The notes: generated by a model not told the origin, from the sequence alone. A stretch of 64,000 nt of DNA from Algiphilus aromaticivorans DG1253 (GCF_000733765.1 NZ_JPOG01000001.1:1116001-1180000), one strand, 5' to 3'; positions 15,834 through 27,400 are shown, counted from the stretch's first letter. Made by a program: numbers and translations.

Positions 15834-18800
15834 ATGACGCAGCGCAGCGCGTTCGACGTCATCACACTGAGCCCGGCCACCTGGTCGCATCCTGGCGTGG
15901 CCGTTTCGGCTGCTCGCGCCGGTGGCGTTGGTGTTATTGACCTGGAATTCAGCACGGATCCGGCCCTGGCGGCTGCGCATTTCGCGCGGCTGGTCGCCGA
16001 GAGCGCCCACGGCGAGATCGGTCTCCGGGTGGTTCCGGAAACAGAAGAGCTGGCGGTGGAGATCATCGCCGCGGCGCCGGCCGAGCGCCCGCTGGTGCTG
16101 ATCGCCGGTGGCCCGGGCCCCGCCGCGATCAAGCTCGCGCGCGCGTTGCGCAAGGCGCGCGGCAAGGCGAACGAAGGTGACCGACTCTATCTGGAAGTCA
16201 CCGACGCGGATACGAAGCTGGGCCAGTTGAAGCCCGACGGCATCATCGCGAAGGGCTTCGAGGCCCCGGGTTGGGGAGGTGAGGATTCGAGCTACGTGCT
16301 GGCGCAGAAGTGGCTGGCGCGGACGCAGCTGCCGCTGCTCGTGCGCGGCGGAGTAGGCCAGCATGCCGCGGCTGCGCTGCGCGCTGCCGGGGCGGCGGGT
16401 GTGGTGCTCGACGATCAGGTGTTGCTCTGTGACGAAACGCCTTTGCCGTCCGAACTCAAGGCCGAGCTGGCGCGACTGAACGGCTCGGAGACGCGCAGCC
16501 TGGGTGAACTCCTTGGCGCGCCATGCCGCGTATATGCGCGACCGGGTAGCGAGGCGCTGGAAACAGCGCAGAACATGCTTCGAGAGGCAGAGGCCGCGAA
16601 GGTTGCGCCCGAGGATTGGCGCGCGCGGCTGATGCCCCATGTTGGTTGGGGTGAGGGACAGCTTCGCCCCGTCGGGCAGGGTGTCGGCGTCGGCGCCGCC
16701 ATGGGGCAGAAGCGCGTGGCCCGTGTCATCAAGGCCATCCGCAAGCAGAGCTTTTCCTCCCTGCGCATCGCCGCGCAGCAGCGGCATTTGGCCGAGGGCG
16801 CGCCGCTGGCGGCCTCGCACGGCACGCGTTACCCGCTGGTGCAGGGGCCGATGACGCGTGTTTCGGATCACGCGCAGTTCGCGGCTGACGTCGCCGAAGC
16901 GGGTGCGTTGCCCTTCCTGGCGCTGGCGCTGATGCGTGGCGAGCAGGTGGATGAGCTGCTCGCCGAGACGGCCGCCAAGGCGGGCGACCGCGCCTGGGGC
17001 GTGGGCATGCTCGGCTTCGTGCCGCAGGCTTTGCGCGACGAGCAGTGCGAGGCCATCTGGAAGCACAAGCCGCCTTTTGCGTTGATCGCGGGCGGCCGTC
17101 CGGACCAGGCGCAGCAGTTCGAATCGCGTGGCATCCCAGCCTATATCCACGTGCCGGCGCCGCAGCTGCTCAAGATGTACTACGAGCAGGGTGCGCGGCG
17201 CTTCGTTTTCGAAGGCCGCGAATGCGGCGGGCATATCGGGCCCATCGCCAGTTTCCCGCTGTGGGAGCAGATGATCGCGGCGCTGCTGGACGCGGTGGAC
17301 GAGAAGAGCGCGCCGGAAGTACACGTGCTCTTTGCCGGCGGCATCTCGGATGATGTCTCCGGCGCCATGCTGGCTGCGCTGACCGCGCCGCTGGCCGAGC
17401 GCGGCATTCGCGTCGGCGGGCTGATGGGCACGGCCTATCTGTTCACCAAGGAAATCGTTTCCAGCGGCGCCATCGTGCAGGGCTATCAGGACGAGGCGCT
17501 GGCCTGCCGGCACACGACCAGCCTGGAAACCGGCCCTGGGCATGCCACGCGCTGCGTGGATACCGCCTTCGCCCGCGAGTTCTTCGACAAGCGGCGCGAG
17601 CTGCTCGCGGCCGGGCAGCCCGCCGAGGAGATCCGCGACACGCTGGAGGACATGAATCTGGGCCGGCTGCGGCTGGCTTCGAAGGGCCGCACGCGCAACG
17701 ATGCTGGCGAGATCATCACGATCGACGCCGAGCAGCAGAAGCGCGACGGCATGTACATGATCGGCCAGGTTGCGACTATGCGCGATCAGGTCGTGAGTTG
17801 CGCCGAATTACACGAGAATGTGTCGGCACACGGCACGCAGCGCCTGCTCGACCTCGAGTCCGACGTCGAGGCCCGCCGCGAGGCTGCTTCGCCATCGGAT
17901 GTGGCGGTGGTCGGCATCGGCACGGTGCTGCCCGGTGCCGGCGATGCCGACAGCTTCTGGCACAACGTGGTGGAGAAGGTCAGCATCATTCGGGAGGTGC
18001 CGCGCGAGCGCTGGGACTGGCGGCTGTACTTCGACCCGGACATGAATGCGCGCGACAAGGTGTATTCGAAGTGGGGCGGCTTCCTCGACGAAATCACCTT
18101 CGATCCGCTGCGTTTCGGCATCCCGCCGCGTTCGATGAAATCCATCGACCCGATGCAGCTGCTGTCGCTGGAGTGCACGGCACGTGCGCTCGACGACGCC
18201 GGTTTCGATGACGATTTCGACCGCGAGAACACCTCGGTCATCCTCGGTGCCGGCGGCGGTGTTGGTGACCTGGGCATGCAGTACGGCGTGCGTGCGGAGC
18301 TTCCGCGCTTCGTCGAGATTCCGGACGACGGCGCCTGGGAGCGCCTGCCGGAGTGGACCAACGAATCCTTCGCCGGTGTGCTGCAGAACGTGGCGGCCGG
18401 TCGCGTCGCCAACCGCATGGACTTCGGCGGCCTCAACTTCACCGTGGACGCGGCCTGTGGTTCGTCGCTGGCGGCGGTGACGCTGGCCACCCAGGAGCTG
18501 GAGGCGGGGCGTTCGAGCATCGCCATCGCGGGTGGTGTCGATACCGTGCAGGGGCCGCACGGCTTCCTCTGTTTTTCGAAGACGCAGGCGCTCTCGCCCA
18601 AGGGCATACCGCGGACCTTCGACAAGAATGCGGACGGCATCGCCATCTCCGAGGGCGTGGCCCTGGTCGTCCTCAAGCGCCTGGCGGACGCCGAGGCGGA
18701 TGGCGACCGAATCTACGCCGTGATCAAGGGTGCGGCCGGTTCTTCCGACGGCAAGGCGCTGGGTATGACGGCGCCGCGTCCCGAGGGGCAGATACGCGCA

Positions 18801-21800
18801 TTGGACCGTGTCTACCGCAAGGCCGGATTCGGCCAGGAGACGGTGGAGCTGGTCGAGGCGCACGGCACGGGTACGGCCGTCGGCGATCGCGCCGAGGCCG
18901 AGACCATCACGCGCAGCTGGCGCGATAGCGGTGCACCGGCCAAGAGCGTCGCGCTGGGCTCGATCAAGACGATTCTCGGCCACACCAAGTGCGCGGCCGG
19001 TGTCAGCGGCCTCATCAAGGTAGCGCTGTCATTGCATCATCGTGTGCTGCCGGCGCATGTCGGTGTGGAAGATCCCATCGACGTCATCGCGGCCGACGAC
19101 TCGCCGGCCTATCTGCTTGACGAGCCGCGGCCCTGGCTGCGCAGCGCGGATCATCCGCGGCGCGGTGCGGTCTCGGCTTTCGGCTTCGGCGGTACGAACT
19201 TCCACGCCGTGCTCGAGGAATACCGCGGCGGCTACGCCGTGGCCGAGCCGGTGGGCGCGCGTCGCTGGCCCTGGGAACTCTTCGTCTTCCGCGCCGCTGA
19301 TGCAGCGGCCCTGCAGGCCCAGGTCGAGAAGCTGGGCACGGCGCTGGCCGCCGGCGATGCGCTCGGCATCGCCGAGATCGCACACACGCTGGCCGCCGAG
19401 GCCGAACAGGTGCCGGAGGCTTCCTGCGTGGCGGCCTTCGCTGCGGACAGCCATGACACGCTGCGCAAGCAGGTCGAAGCGCTGCGCGCGCATCTGGCCG
19501 AGAACAAGGCATTGCCACCGGGCGTGCGCTGTAATCTGCAGCGCCGCACCCGCCAGCGGGTAGGGCTGCTGTTCCCCGGCCAAGGCGCGCAGTCGGTTGG
19601 CATGGGGCGCGAAGTTGCGCTCTACCGCGGCGAGCTGCGTGAGGCGCTGGAGTATGCCGACGCCGTGCTGGGCGGCAGCCTGCATGCACCCTTGTCGAGC
19701 CTGATGTGGCCCGAGGCTGCCTTCAACGATGCCGCGCGCGAAGCGCAGCAGCAGGCCATCACCAATACCCGGCACGCGCAACCCGCCATCGGCGCGCTGT
19801 CGCTGGGTTATCTGGACTTGTTGCGACGGCTGGGTATCGCGCCGGATGCGGTTGCCGGCCACAGCTATGGCGAGTACACCGCGCTGCACGCCGCCGGCGT
19901 TATTGATCGCGACGCCTTCCTGCGGCTTTCGGCGGCGCGTGGCGCAGCCATGGCCGATGCGGCCGGCGACAACGCGGGCGCGATGGCGGCCGTGCAGGCC
20001 TCGCGCGAGCAGGTCGACGCGCTGCTGGCCGACGCCGGCCGTGTCTGGGTGGCGAATCACAACGCTCCGGAGCAGGTTGTCATCTCCGGCGAAGCCGATG
20101 CCGTGGATGCGGTGATCGAGAAGGCCAAGCAGCAGCAGCTTCGTGCGACAAGGTTGCCGGTCTCCGGTGCCTTCCATACCGAGCTCGTCGCGGCCGCACA
20201 GGCGCCGCTCAGCGCGGCCATCGACGCCACCCACTTCAGCGCCCCGCAGTGCAAGCTCTACGGCAATCACGGCAGCGCGCACTCGCAGGATCCGGCGGCG
20301 ATCGTCGAGCAGCTCAAGGGCCATCTGCTGGCGCCGGTCGAATTCGTCAGCGAGCTGCAGGCGATGGCCGATGACGGCATCGACTGCTTCATCGAATGTG
20401 GCCCCAAGGCCATCTGCGCCGGCATGGCCGGCGCGACGCTGGCCGAGCAGGATGTCGCCGTGGTGAGCCTCGACGGGCAGGGCGGCGGTTTGCGCGGTCT
20501 GCTCAACGCCGTTGGCGATCTGCTTTGCGCCGGCGTCGACGTGCCGGTTACGCGCTTGATGGCTGACCGCGGTATCGCCCGGCATTCGCTGGCGGCACTG
20601 GCCGGCCTGCTCAAGCCGGCCGAGGTGCCCGCCACGGCCTTCTATCTCTCTGGTGGTTGTGCGCGGCCGAAGGACGATCCCGAGCGTCGCGCGGGCAGCG
20701 AGCCGCCGCTGACGCTGGAGCGCCAGCAGGCGGTGCGCGAACGCGCCAAGGCCGCCGCGGCGACGCCGGCAGCGCCTGCAGCCGCGGCCGCAGGCGAGCC
20801 GCAGGCTCCCGCAGCACGGCCCCAGGCACCGGCGATGCCAGCGACCCCGACCGCGGCCGATGCCTCCGGCTTCGGGCAGGAAGCGCTGGCTGCCTATCAG
20901 CAGACGATGCAGCAGTTCCTGCAGTTGCAGGAGCAGGTCATGAGCCGCGTGCTCGGCGGCCAGCCCGCGCAGCCCGCTGCCGGTCAACCCGCCATGCCGG
21001 CGCAGACGGTCGCCGCCGCGGCCGCGCCGCAGGCGGCGGTGCCAGAGGCTGCGCCGCAGCCGGCAGTGCAAGCGCCGCCGGTCGCGGAAAGCCCCGTGGC
21101 GCCGGCACCGAGTGCGCCGGCCGAGCCGGCTTTCGACGCCAAGGCCGCCTTGCTGGCCCTGGTCGCCGACCGTACTGGCTACCCCGAAGACATGATCGGC
21201 CTCGATGCCGATCTGGAAGCCGATCTCGGCATTGATTCGATCAAGCGGGTTGAGATCGTCGGCGCTTTCGCCAAGGAAGCACCGACCGCTATTGCCGGGG
21301 CCATGCAGGCGGATATGGAGCGCTATACCAGTGCGCGTTCGCTGACGGCGCTGCTGGCGCAGCTGCCCGAAGTGGCGAGTTCCCCGTCGGGCGCGGCTGC
21401 CCCGGCAGCAGCTCCGTCGGCGCCCAGCTTTGACGCCAAGGCGGCACTGCTGGCACTGATGGCGGATCGCACCGGCTATCCGGAAGACATGATCGGCCTC
21501 GACGCGGATCTGGAAGCCGATCTGGGCATTGACTCGATCAAGCGGGTCGAAATTGTCGGCGCCTTCGCCAAGGAAGCACCGGCCGCCATTGCGGACGCCA
21601 TGCAGGCGGATATGGAGCGCTTCACCAGCGCGCGTTCGCTGACGGCGCTGCTGGCCGAACTGCCGGAGGTCGCGAGTGCTCCGGCAGCGACCGCGAGCGC
21701 GGCGACAGCAGCGGCCGCGGCCACGTCGAGCGACTTCGACGCCAAGTCCGTGCTGCTGGCGCTGGTGGCTGATCGCACCGGCTATCCGGAAGACATGATC

Positions 21801-24485
21801 GGTCTCGACGCGGATCTGGAAGCCGATCTGGGCATCGATTCGATCAAGCGGGTCGAGATCGTAGGCGCCTTCGCCAAGGAAGCGCCCACGCGCATGGCCG
21901 AAGCCATGCAGGCGGACATGGAGCGCTTCACTGCTGCGCGCTCGCTGACGGCGCTGCTCGACGAGCTGGCGGCGGCCGGCGCCGGTGCGGCGCCGGAGGG
22001 CGCTGCTGCGCAACCGGCGGCTACCACGGCGCCTGAAGCGACCCCAGCGCAAACCGAGGCTGGCAGCGACGGTGTCGCGCGCTATGTCATTCGCCCGCGC
22101 CAGATCGCGCCGGTGCAGGATGGCGTGACGCTGAGCGGCAATCTGCTCATCCTCGGCGAGGCCGAAGGCGGGCCGAATGTGCTGGCGTTGCGGGCACGCG
22201 CCGAGACAGCTGGCCTGACCGTCGTCGTCATAGACGCTGAAGACGAGGCGGGCATCGCCGAAGGGCTGGCCGTCCTTGATGGCCCAATCGCGGGCGTCGC
22301 GTTGCTGCACGGTTTGCAGCCGGCCCCGGCCGAGGGGATGGACGCGCAGCTGGATGCCGGACGTCACGCGGTGGGCGCCGCCTTTGCCTGCCTGCGCGCC
22401 TTCGGTGAGCGCGTCGCCGGCCTGCGGCTGGTCGCCGCCACGCGGCTGGGGGGCACGCTGGGGCGCGACGCCGTATCCGATGGCGCGCCGGTTGCCGGCG
22501 GTATCGTCGGCCTGCTGAACTGTGCGCGTCAGGAGTTCCCGGATGCGCATCTGCGTCCGGTCGATTTCAATGGCCAGACGCCCGAGAGCATTGCCAATCT
22601 GCTCATCACCGAGCTGGGCAGCACGGAGCAACTCCCCGAGGTCGGCTACGTCGGCGATGCGCGCTATACCTCCGCAACCGTGGCCGAGCCGCTGCAGGAC
22701 ACGCGCTTCGCGCCGCATCTGGAGCCACAGGGCGATTGGGTCGTGCTGGCAACCGGTGGTGCGCGCGGTATCACGGCGAGTATCCTGCAGTCGCTGGCCC
22801 TGCCGGGCATGACGATGGTGCTGGCAGGCCGCAGCGCCCGACCGGAACCCGAGTCGCCCGAGCTGGCGGCTGCCGGTGACGAGGCCGCGCTCAAGAAGTT
22901 GCTGCTGCAGCAGGCGCGCGCGGCCGGCGATATGCCGAAGCCGGCCGAGATTGACCGTGCCGTGGCGCGTGTTCTGGCCAATCGCGAGATCCGCTCCGCG
23001 CTGGAGGGGCTGGAGGCCGCCGGCGTCACCGTCGACTATCGCGCCATCGATGTTCGCGACGGCGAAGCGGTGCAGGCGCTGGTCGACGATGTTCATCAGC
23101 GCTACGGGCGTCTCGACGCCGTGCTGCACGGCGCCGGCATCATCGAAGACAAGCTGCTGGTCGACAAGACGCCGGAATCCTTCGAGCGCGTTTTCTCGAC
23201 CAAGGTCGATTCGGCCGTCGCGCTGGCGAAGGCGCTGCATCCCGAGTCCTTGAAGCTGCTGGTCTTCTTCACTTCGGTGGCCGGTCGCTACGGCAACCGC
23301 GGGCAGTCCGACTACGCGGCCGCCAACGAGGCCCTCAATCGCCTCGCCTGGCAGCTCTCGCGCCGCTGGAAGCAGACGCGGGTCGTGTCTCTGAACTGGG
23401 GGCCGTGGGATGCCGGCATGGCGACCGAGGCCGTCAAGCAGGCATTCCGCAGCCGCGGGGTGATCCCGATCCCATTGGATGCCGGCTGCAAGTACTTCCT
23501 GCAGGAGATCAGCTACGGGCCACGGCACGAGGTCGAGGTCGTGGTCGGCGAGGGGCCCTGGAACGCTGCGGAAGGCGGCGTGCCGGCCGATGCGCGGCCG
23601 GCGCCGGGTTCGGCGCTGCTGCGCGGCGAGCTGCGCATGGGCAGCGGCGGTGCGCTGGAGCTGGAACAGACTGTCAGCCTGGAGAGCGACCCCTGGCTGG
23701 TCGATCATCAGCTCGACGGCATCGCCGTGGTGCCGGCCACCGCTGCAGCCGAATGGCTGGCCGCCGTGGCCGAGGCCGGCTGGCCTGGCTGGCAGTTGCA
23801 CGAGTTGCGCGATCTGCGTGTGCTGTCCGGCATCCGACTGGATGACAACCAGCCCAAGCGCATTCTGCTGCGCGCCCGGGCTTCCAGTCACTCCGATGCC
23901 GGCGGGCAGATCGTCAAGCTCGAGATCCTGGATCCCGAGAACAAGAATCGCGCCTGCTACCGCGCCAATGCGCACATCGTCGAGCGCCTGCCGGAGCCGC
24001 CCGAGCTGCCAGCGGACATTGCGGCGCTGGGTGCCGATGCGCAGGCCAAGCCGGCCGGCGAGGCATACGCCGACTGGCTCTTCCACGGCCCGCGCTTCCA
24101 GCGCATGCAGGGCGAGCTGCAGCTGTCCCCGCAGGGGGTCGATGCAACGCTTGTTGCGAGCCACCCGGAGGAGTTCGGTCTGCCGGGATCGGGCTGGATT
24201 CTTGATCCGGCGCTGCTCGACTGCCTGCCGCAGTTGGCCTGGGTGTGGTCGCGGCACTGCCACGACACCTCGGCGCTGCCCACCGGTGTCGGCAGCATCC
24301 GCCGCTTCGCGGGTGCGTTGCCGGGCGAGGGGCTGCGCGTGATCTGGCGGGCGCGGGATGACAGCAGCGCCGAGTACACGCACTACGACGCCTGGGTCGT
24401 GGATGGTGGTGGACGGGTCCGGCTGGTCTTCGAGAACGCCGAGAGCAATGCCTCGAAGGCGCTGAATCGGTTGGCTGGCGCCTGA
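15834..24485 (+). CDS. Multidomain Pfa-like lipid/polyketide synthase: ER(NMO)-KS-AT-ACPx3-KR-DH
   Basis: A 2883-residue iterative synthase subunit. Residues 1 to about 640 are an FMN-type nitronate-monooxygenase fold with EGRECGGHIGP (460-470), the enoyl-reductase type seen in PfaD. KS spans about 688-1125, with Cys875 (DAACGSS), His1010 (EAHGTGT) and His1050 (LGHTKC). AT spans about 1243-1560, with Ser1344 (GHSYGEY). A Pro/Ala linker leads to three nearly identical ACPs with Ser1802, Ser1901 and Ser2003 in GIDSIKR. KR spans about 2080-2560, with TGGARGI at 2307 and Tyr2494 (SDYAAANEA). A C-terminal double-hotdog DH has His2625 (DHQLDGIAVVP) and Asp2796. All catalytic residues are present. 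GGAGAGGATGGAG precedes the ATG. Family knowledge points to PUFA or secondary-lipid synthesis; the product is unknown. Confidence 0.93.
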   Translation: MTQRSAFDVITLSPATWSHPGVAVSAARAGGVGVIDLEFSTDPALAAAHFARLVAESAHGEIGLRVVPETEELAVEIIAAAPAERPLVLIAGGPGPAAIKLARALRKARGKANEGDRLYLEVTDADTKLGQLKPDGIIAKGFEAPGWGGEDSSYVLAQKWLARTQLPLLVRGGVGQHAAAALRAAGAAGVVLDDQVLLCDETPLPSELKAELARLNGSETRSLGELLGAPCRVYARPGSEALETAQNMLREAEAAKVAPEDWRARLMPHVGWGEGQLRPVGQGVGVGAAMGQKRVARVIKAIRKQSFSSLRIAAQQRHLAEGAPLAASHGTRYPLVQGPMTRVSDHAQFAADVAEAGALPFLALALMRGEQVDELLAETAAKAGDRAWGVGMLGFVPQALRDEQCEAIWKHKPPFALIAGGRPDQAQQFESRGIPAYIHVPAPQLLKMYYEQGARRFVFEGRECGGHIGPIASFPLWEQMIAALLDAVDEKSAPEVHVLFAGGISDDVSGAMLAALTAPLAERGIRVGGLMGTAYLFTKEIVSSGAIVQGYQDEALACRHTTSLETGPGHATRCVDTAFAREFFDKRRELLAAGQPAEEIRDTLEDMNLGRLRLASKGRTRNDAGEIITIDAEQQKRDGMYMIGQVATMRDQVVSCAELHENVSAHGTQRLLDLESDVEARREAASPSDVAVVGIGTVLPGAGDADSFWHNVVEKVSIIREVPRERWDWRLYFDPDMNARDKVYSKWGGFLDEITFDPLRFGIPPRSMKSIDPMQLLSLECTARALDDAGFDDDFDRENTSVILGAGGGVGDLGMQYGVRAELPRFVEIPDDGAWERLPEWTNESFAGVLQNVAAGRVANRMDFGGLNFTVDAACGSSLAAVTLATQELEAGRSSIAIAGGVDTVQGPHGFLCFSKTQALSPKGIPRTFDKNADGIAISEGVALVVLKRLADAEADGDRIYAVIKGAAGSSDGKALGMTAPRPEGQIRALDRVYRKAGFGQETVELVEAHGTGTAVGDRAEAETITRSWRDSGAPAKSVALGSIKTILGHTKCAAGVSGLIKVALSLHHRVLPAHVGVEDPIDVIAADDSPAYLLDEPRPWLRSADHPRRGAVSAFGFGGTNFHAVLEEYRGGYAVAEPVGARRWPWELFVFRAADAAALQAQVEKLGTALAAGDALGIAEIAHTLAAEAEQVPEASCVAAFAADSHDTLRKQVEALRAHLAENKALPPGVRCNLQRRTRQRVGLLFPGQGAQSVGMGREVALYRGELREALEYADAVLGGSLHAPLSSLMWPEAAFNDAAREAQQQAITNTRHAQPAIGALSLGYLDLLRRLGIAPDAVAGHSYGEYTALHAAGVIDRDAFLRLSAARGAAMADAAGDNAGAMAAVQASREQVDALLADAGRVWVANHNAPEQVVISGEADAVDAVIEKAKQQQLRATRLPVSGAFHTELVAAAQAPLSAAIDATHFSAPQCKLYGNHGSAHSQDPAAIVEQLKGHLLAPVEFVSELQAMADDGIDCFIECGPKAICAGMAGATLAEQDVAVVSLDGQGGGLRGLLNAVGDLLCAGVDVPVTRLMADRGIARHSLAALAGLLKPAEVPATAFYLSGGCARPKDDPERRAGSEPPLTLERQQAVRERAKAAAATPAAPAAAAAGEPQAPAARPQAPAMPATPTAADASGFGQEALAAYQQTMQQFLQLQEQVMSRVLGGQPAQPAAGQPAMPAQTVAAAAAPQAAVPEAAPQPAVQAPPVAESPVAPAPSAPAEPAFDAKAALLALVADRTGYPEDMIGLDADLEADLGIDSIKRVEIVGAFAKEAPTAIAGAMQADMERYTSARSLTALLAQLPEVASSPSGAAAPAAAPSAPSFDAKAALLALMADRTGYPEDMIGLDADLEADLGIDSIKRVEIVGAFAKEAPAAIADAMQADMERFTSARSLTALLAELPEVASAPAATASAATAAAAATSSDFDAKSVLLALVADRTGYPEDMIGLDADLEADLGIDSIKRVEIVGAFAKEAPTRMAEAMQADMERFTAARSLTALLDELAAAGAGAAPEGAAAQPAATTAPEATPAQTEAGSDGVARYVIRPRQIAPVQDGVTLSGNLLILGEAEGGPNVLALRARAETAGLTVVVIDAEDEAGIAEGLAVLDGPIAGVALLHGLQPAPAEGMDAQLDAGRHAVGAAFACLRAFGERVAGLRLVAATRLGGTLGRDAVSDGAPVAGGIVGLLNCARQEFPDAHLRPVDFNGQTPESIANLLITELGSTEQLPEVGYVGDARYTSATVAEPLQDTRFAPHLEPQGDWVVLATGGARGITASILQSLALPGMTMVLAGRSARPEPESPELAAAGDEAALKKLLLQQARAAGDMPKPAEIDRAVARVLANREIRSALEGLEAAGVTVDYRAIDVRDGEAVQALVDDVHQRYGRLDAVLHGAGIIEDKLLVDKTPESFERVFSTKVDSAVALAKALHPESLKLLVFFTSVAGRYGNRGQSDYAAANEALNRLAWQLSRRWKQTRVVSLNWGPWDAGMATEAVKQAFRSRGVIPIPLDAGCKYFLQEISYGPRHEVEVVVGEGPWNAAEGGVPADARPAPGSALLRGELRMGSGGALELEQTVSLESDPWLVDHQLDGIAVVPATAAAEWLAAVAEAGWPGWQLHELRDLRVLSGIRLDDNQPKRILLRARASSHSDAGGQIVKLEILDPENKNRACYRANAHIVERLPEPPELPADIAALGADAQAKPAGEAYADWLFHGPRFQRMQGELQLSPQGVDATLVASHPEEFGLPGSGWILDPALLDCLPQLAWVWSRHCHDTSALPTGVGSIRRFAGALPGEGLRVIWRARDDSSAEYTHYDAWVVDGGGRVRLVFENAESNASKALNRLAGA
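21132..21980 (+). repeat. Three tandem acyl-carrier-protein repeats
   Basis: Three copies begin at 21132, 21429 and 21735, spaced 99 and 102 codons apart, and encode almost identical ACP domains. The stretch from 'GYPEDMIGLDADL' to 'KRVEIVGAFAKEAP' is unchanged between copies except at its last residues. The Ala/Pro/Ser linkers differ. The near identity, also at DNA level, suggests recent duplication or ongoing gene conversion. Tandem ACPs are a hallmark of PfaA-type synthases, where their number scales with yield. Confidence 0.92.
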
Positions 24486-24489
24486 CGCG

Positions 24490-27400
24490 ATGAATCAGAT
24501 CTCTGCCGACATCGCGATTGTCGGCGTCTCCGGCTGTTATGCCGGCGCCGCCGACGTGCGTACCTTCTGGCAGAACATTGTCGACAAGGTCGATGCCGTC
24601 GGCCCTGCCGATGCGGAATGGACGGGGCCCTATCTGGACCCGGATAGCAGCGAAAACGACCGGATCTATACCAATCAGGGCGGCTTCCTGCGCGATCTCG
24701 CGGAGTTCAATCCAGCCGAGTTCGGCATCATGCCGTCCTCGGTGGACGGCGGCGAGCCGGACCACTATCTGGCGCTGAAGCTCGCGCGCGACGCGCTGAC
24801 GGATGCCGGTTATTCCCGTGGCGGTTACGACCCGGAGCGGGCCGGCGTCATCCTCGGCCGCGGCACTTACGTCAACCGCGGCTATTCCACGGTCATGCAG
24901 CACGGCATGGTCGTGGATCAGACCCTGGAAGCGCTGCGTGCTGCGCGCCCGGATATCGGCGAGGAGGAGCTGGCCACGGTGCGCAAGGCGCTGAAGGCGC
25001 AGCTGCCGGCCTTCAACGCCGAGATGGCGCCGGGCGTGGTGCCCAATGTCACCACCGGCATGATTGCCAATCGCCTCGATCTCATGGGGCCGAACTACAT
25101 CATCGACGCCGCCTGCGCCTCCTCGCTGATCGCAGTGGAACTGGCGGCACGCGAGCTGCACTCGGGCCGCTGCGATGTGCTGCTGGCTGGTGGCGTGCAG
25201 GCGCACACGCCGCCGCAGCTCTTCATGATCTTCTGCCAGATCAACGCCCTGTCGCGCGGCAAGATCCGGCCCTTCTCCAGCGCGGCCGGCGGCACCCTGC
25301 TCGGCGAGGGCGCCGGCATGCTCGTGCTCAAGCGCCTGGCCGACGCCGAGGCCGATGGCGACCGCATCTACGCCGTGATCAAGGGCCTGGGCACAGCAAG
25401 CGACGGCCGCGCCAAGGGGCTGCTGGCGCCGCGCTTCGAAGGCGAGGTGCTGGCCCTGAAGCGCGCCTACGAAGCCTCCGGCGTCGATCCGAAGAGCGTC
25501 GGGCTGATCGAGGCGCACGGCACCGGCATTCCGCTGGGTGATCAGACCGAAATTGCCTCGCTGGGCGAGATCTTCGGCGCCCGCAGCGGCCACGCGCCGC
25601 GCATTGCGCTGGGCTCGGTCAAGTCGATGATCTCGCACTGCATTCCGGCGGCGGGCAGCGCCGCACTCATCAAGTCCGCGCTGGCGCTGCATCACAAGGT
25701 GTTGCCGCCGACGCTCTGCGACGAGGTGCACCCGGATCTGGGGCTGGAAGCCACGCCCTTCTACGTCAACAACGAGACGCGGCCCTGGGTGCACGGTCTG
25801 AGCACGCCCCGGCGTGCCGGCGTCAACGCCTTCGGCTTCGGCGGCATCAATGCCCACGCCGTGCTCGAGGAATACCGACCGAGCGCCAGGCCGGGTCAGG
25901 TCGCGGTGCCGGCGCCGGCGCAGTGGCATGGCGTATCGCCGGAGCTGCTGCTCTTCGCCGCTGCCGACAGCGAAGCACTCATCGCGCAGATCGACGCCGT
26001 CGTGACGCGCCTGCAGGGCGAGCCGCAACCCGTGCTCGGCGGGCTGGCACGCACGCTGGCCGCGCAGGCCGAGGCGGCCGCTGCCGAACACGGCGCCGAC
26101 GCGCAGCGACTGGCCCTGACTGCCACAGATAACGCGGATGCGATCAAGCAGCTCGGCAAGGCCCGCGAGCGGCTGAGCGAGGGCAAGGCCAGCTTCCGCA
26201 CGCGCGGTGGCCTCTGCGCCGGCAGCGGCGCCATGCCGGGCAAGCTGGCCTTCGTCTTTCCCGGCGAGGGGGCGCAGTATGCCGGCATGCTGGGCGATCT
26301 GGCGGTGGCCTATCCGCAGGTGCGCGAGTGGCTGGATTTCCTCGACCGCACCTTCGGCGACAGTCGTGGCTACCGGCCCAGCGACGCCATTCTGCCGCCG
26401 CCGACGGGCCTCAGTTCCCAGCAGCGCGAGGCGCTGGGCAAGCTTCTCTACGACATGGATCTGGCCTCCGAATCGGTCTTCGCCGCCAGCCAGGCCCTGC
26501 ACGGGCTGCTGCGTCAGGTCGGGGTGACGCCGGCCGTGATGCTCGGGCACTCCACCGGCGAGAACAGCGCGCTGGTGGCGTCGAACACGGTGCGCGCCGG
26601 CGACATGGAAGCCCTGGCCGGCATCTCGCACGAACTCAACGGCATCTATCGCGATCTGGAGGCCGCCGGCAGCATCCACAGCGGCAGCCTGCTGACCGTG
26701 GGGGCGCTGGAAGCCGAGGCACGCAGCAAGGCGCTCGGCGATCTGGGCGAGCGCCTGATTCTCGCCATGGACAATTGCCCCAATCAGGCTGTCTATTTCG
26801 GCGCGCCGGAGGATGTGGCGGCCGCGCACGAGCAGCTCAGCGCCGCCGGCGGCATCTGCTCGGAGTTGCCCTTCGGTCGCGCCTATCACACCAGCTGGTT
26901 CGAGCCCGTGGAGACCGCCTTCCGCGCCTTCTACCAGAAGCTGGACATGGGCCCGGGCGAGGTGCCGCTCTACAGCTGCAGCACCGCTGCCCCCTTCCCG
27001 GAGACGCCGGACGCGATCCGCGACACGGCCTGTGGACAGTGGTCGCGGCGCGTGCGCTTCGTCGAGACCGTCGAGCGCCTCTACGCCGACGGCGTGCGCG
27101 TCTTCGTAGAGGTCGGTCCCAGCGCCAATCTCAGCGCCTTTGTCGGCGATATCCTCAAGGGCCGCGAGGATGTCGCGGCCATCGCCACCAACAGCCGGCG
27201 CCAGCCGGACTGCAAGCAGCTGCACGGCGCGCTGGCGCAACTCTGGGCGCTGGGTTGCCCGATGCAGCCGAGCGGGCTCTTCGCGCACCGCGACCTGCCC
27301 GAGGAGACCATCGCGCTGCCGAAGGTGGACAAGAAGCCGCGCCTGTTCCTCAAGCTCAGCATTCCGGCCGTGCAGCTCAAGCCGGAGATGCTGCCGGCAC

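Noticed and set aside
19029-24383. A 1784-codon open frame antisense to the first synthase gene (and a similar 1678-codon one at 23914-28950)
   Set aside because: Produced by GC-rich codon bias of the sense strand; no domain, no ribosome-binding site, and low-complexity Arg/Gly/His composition.
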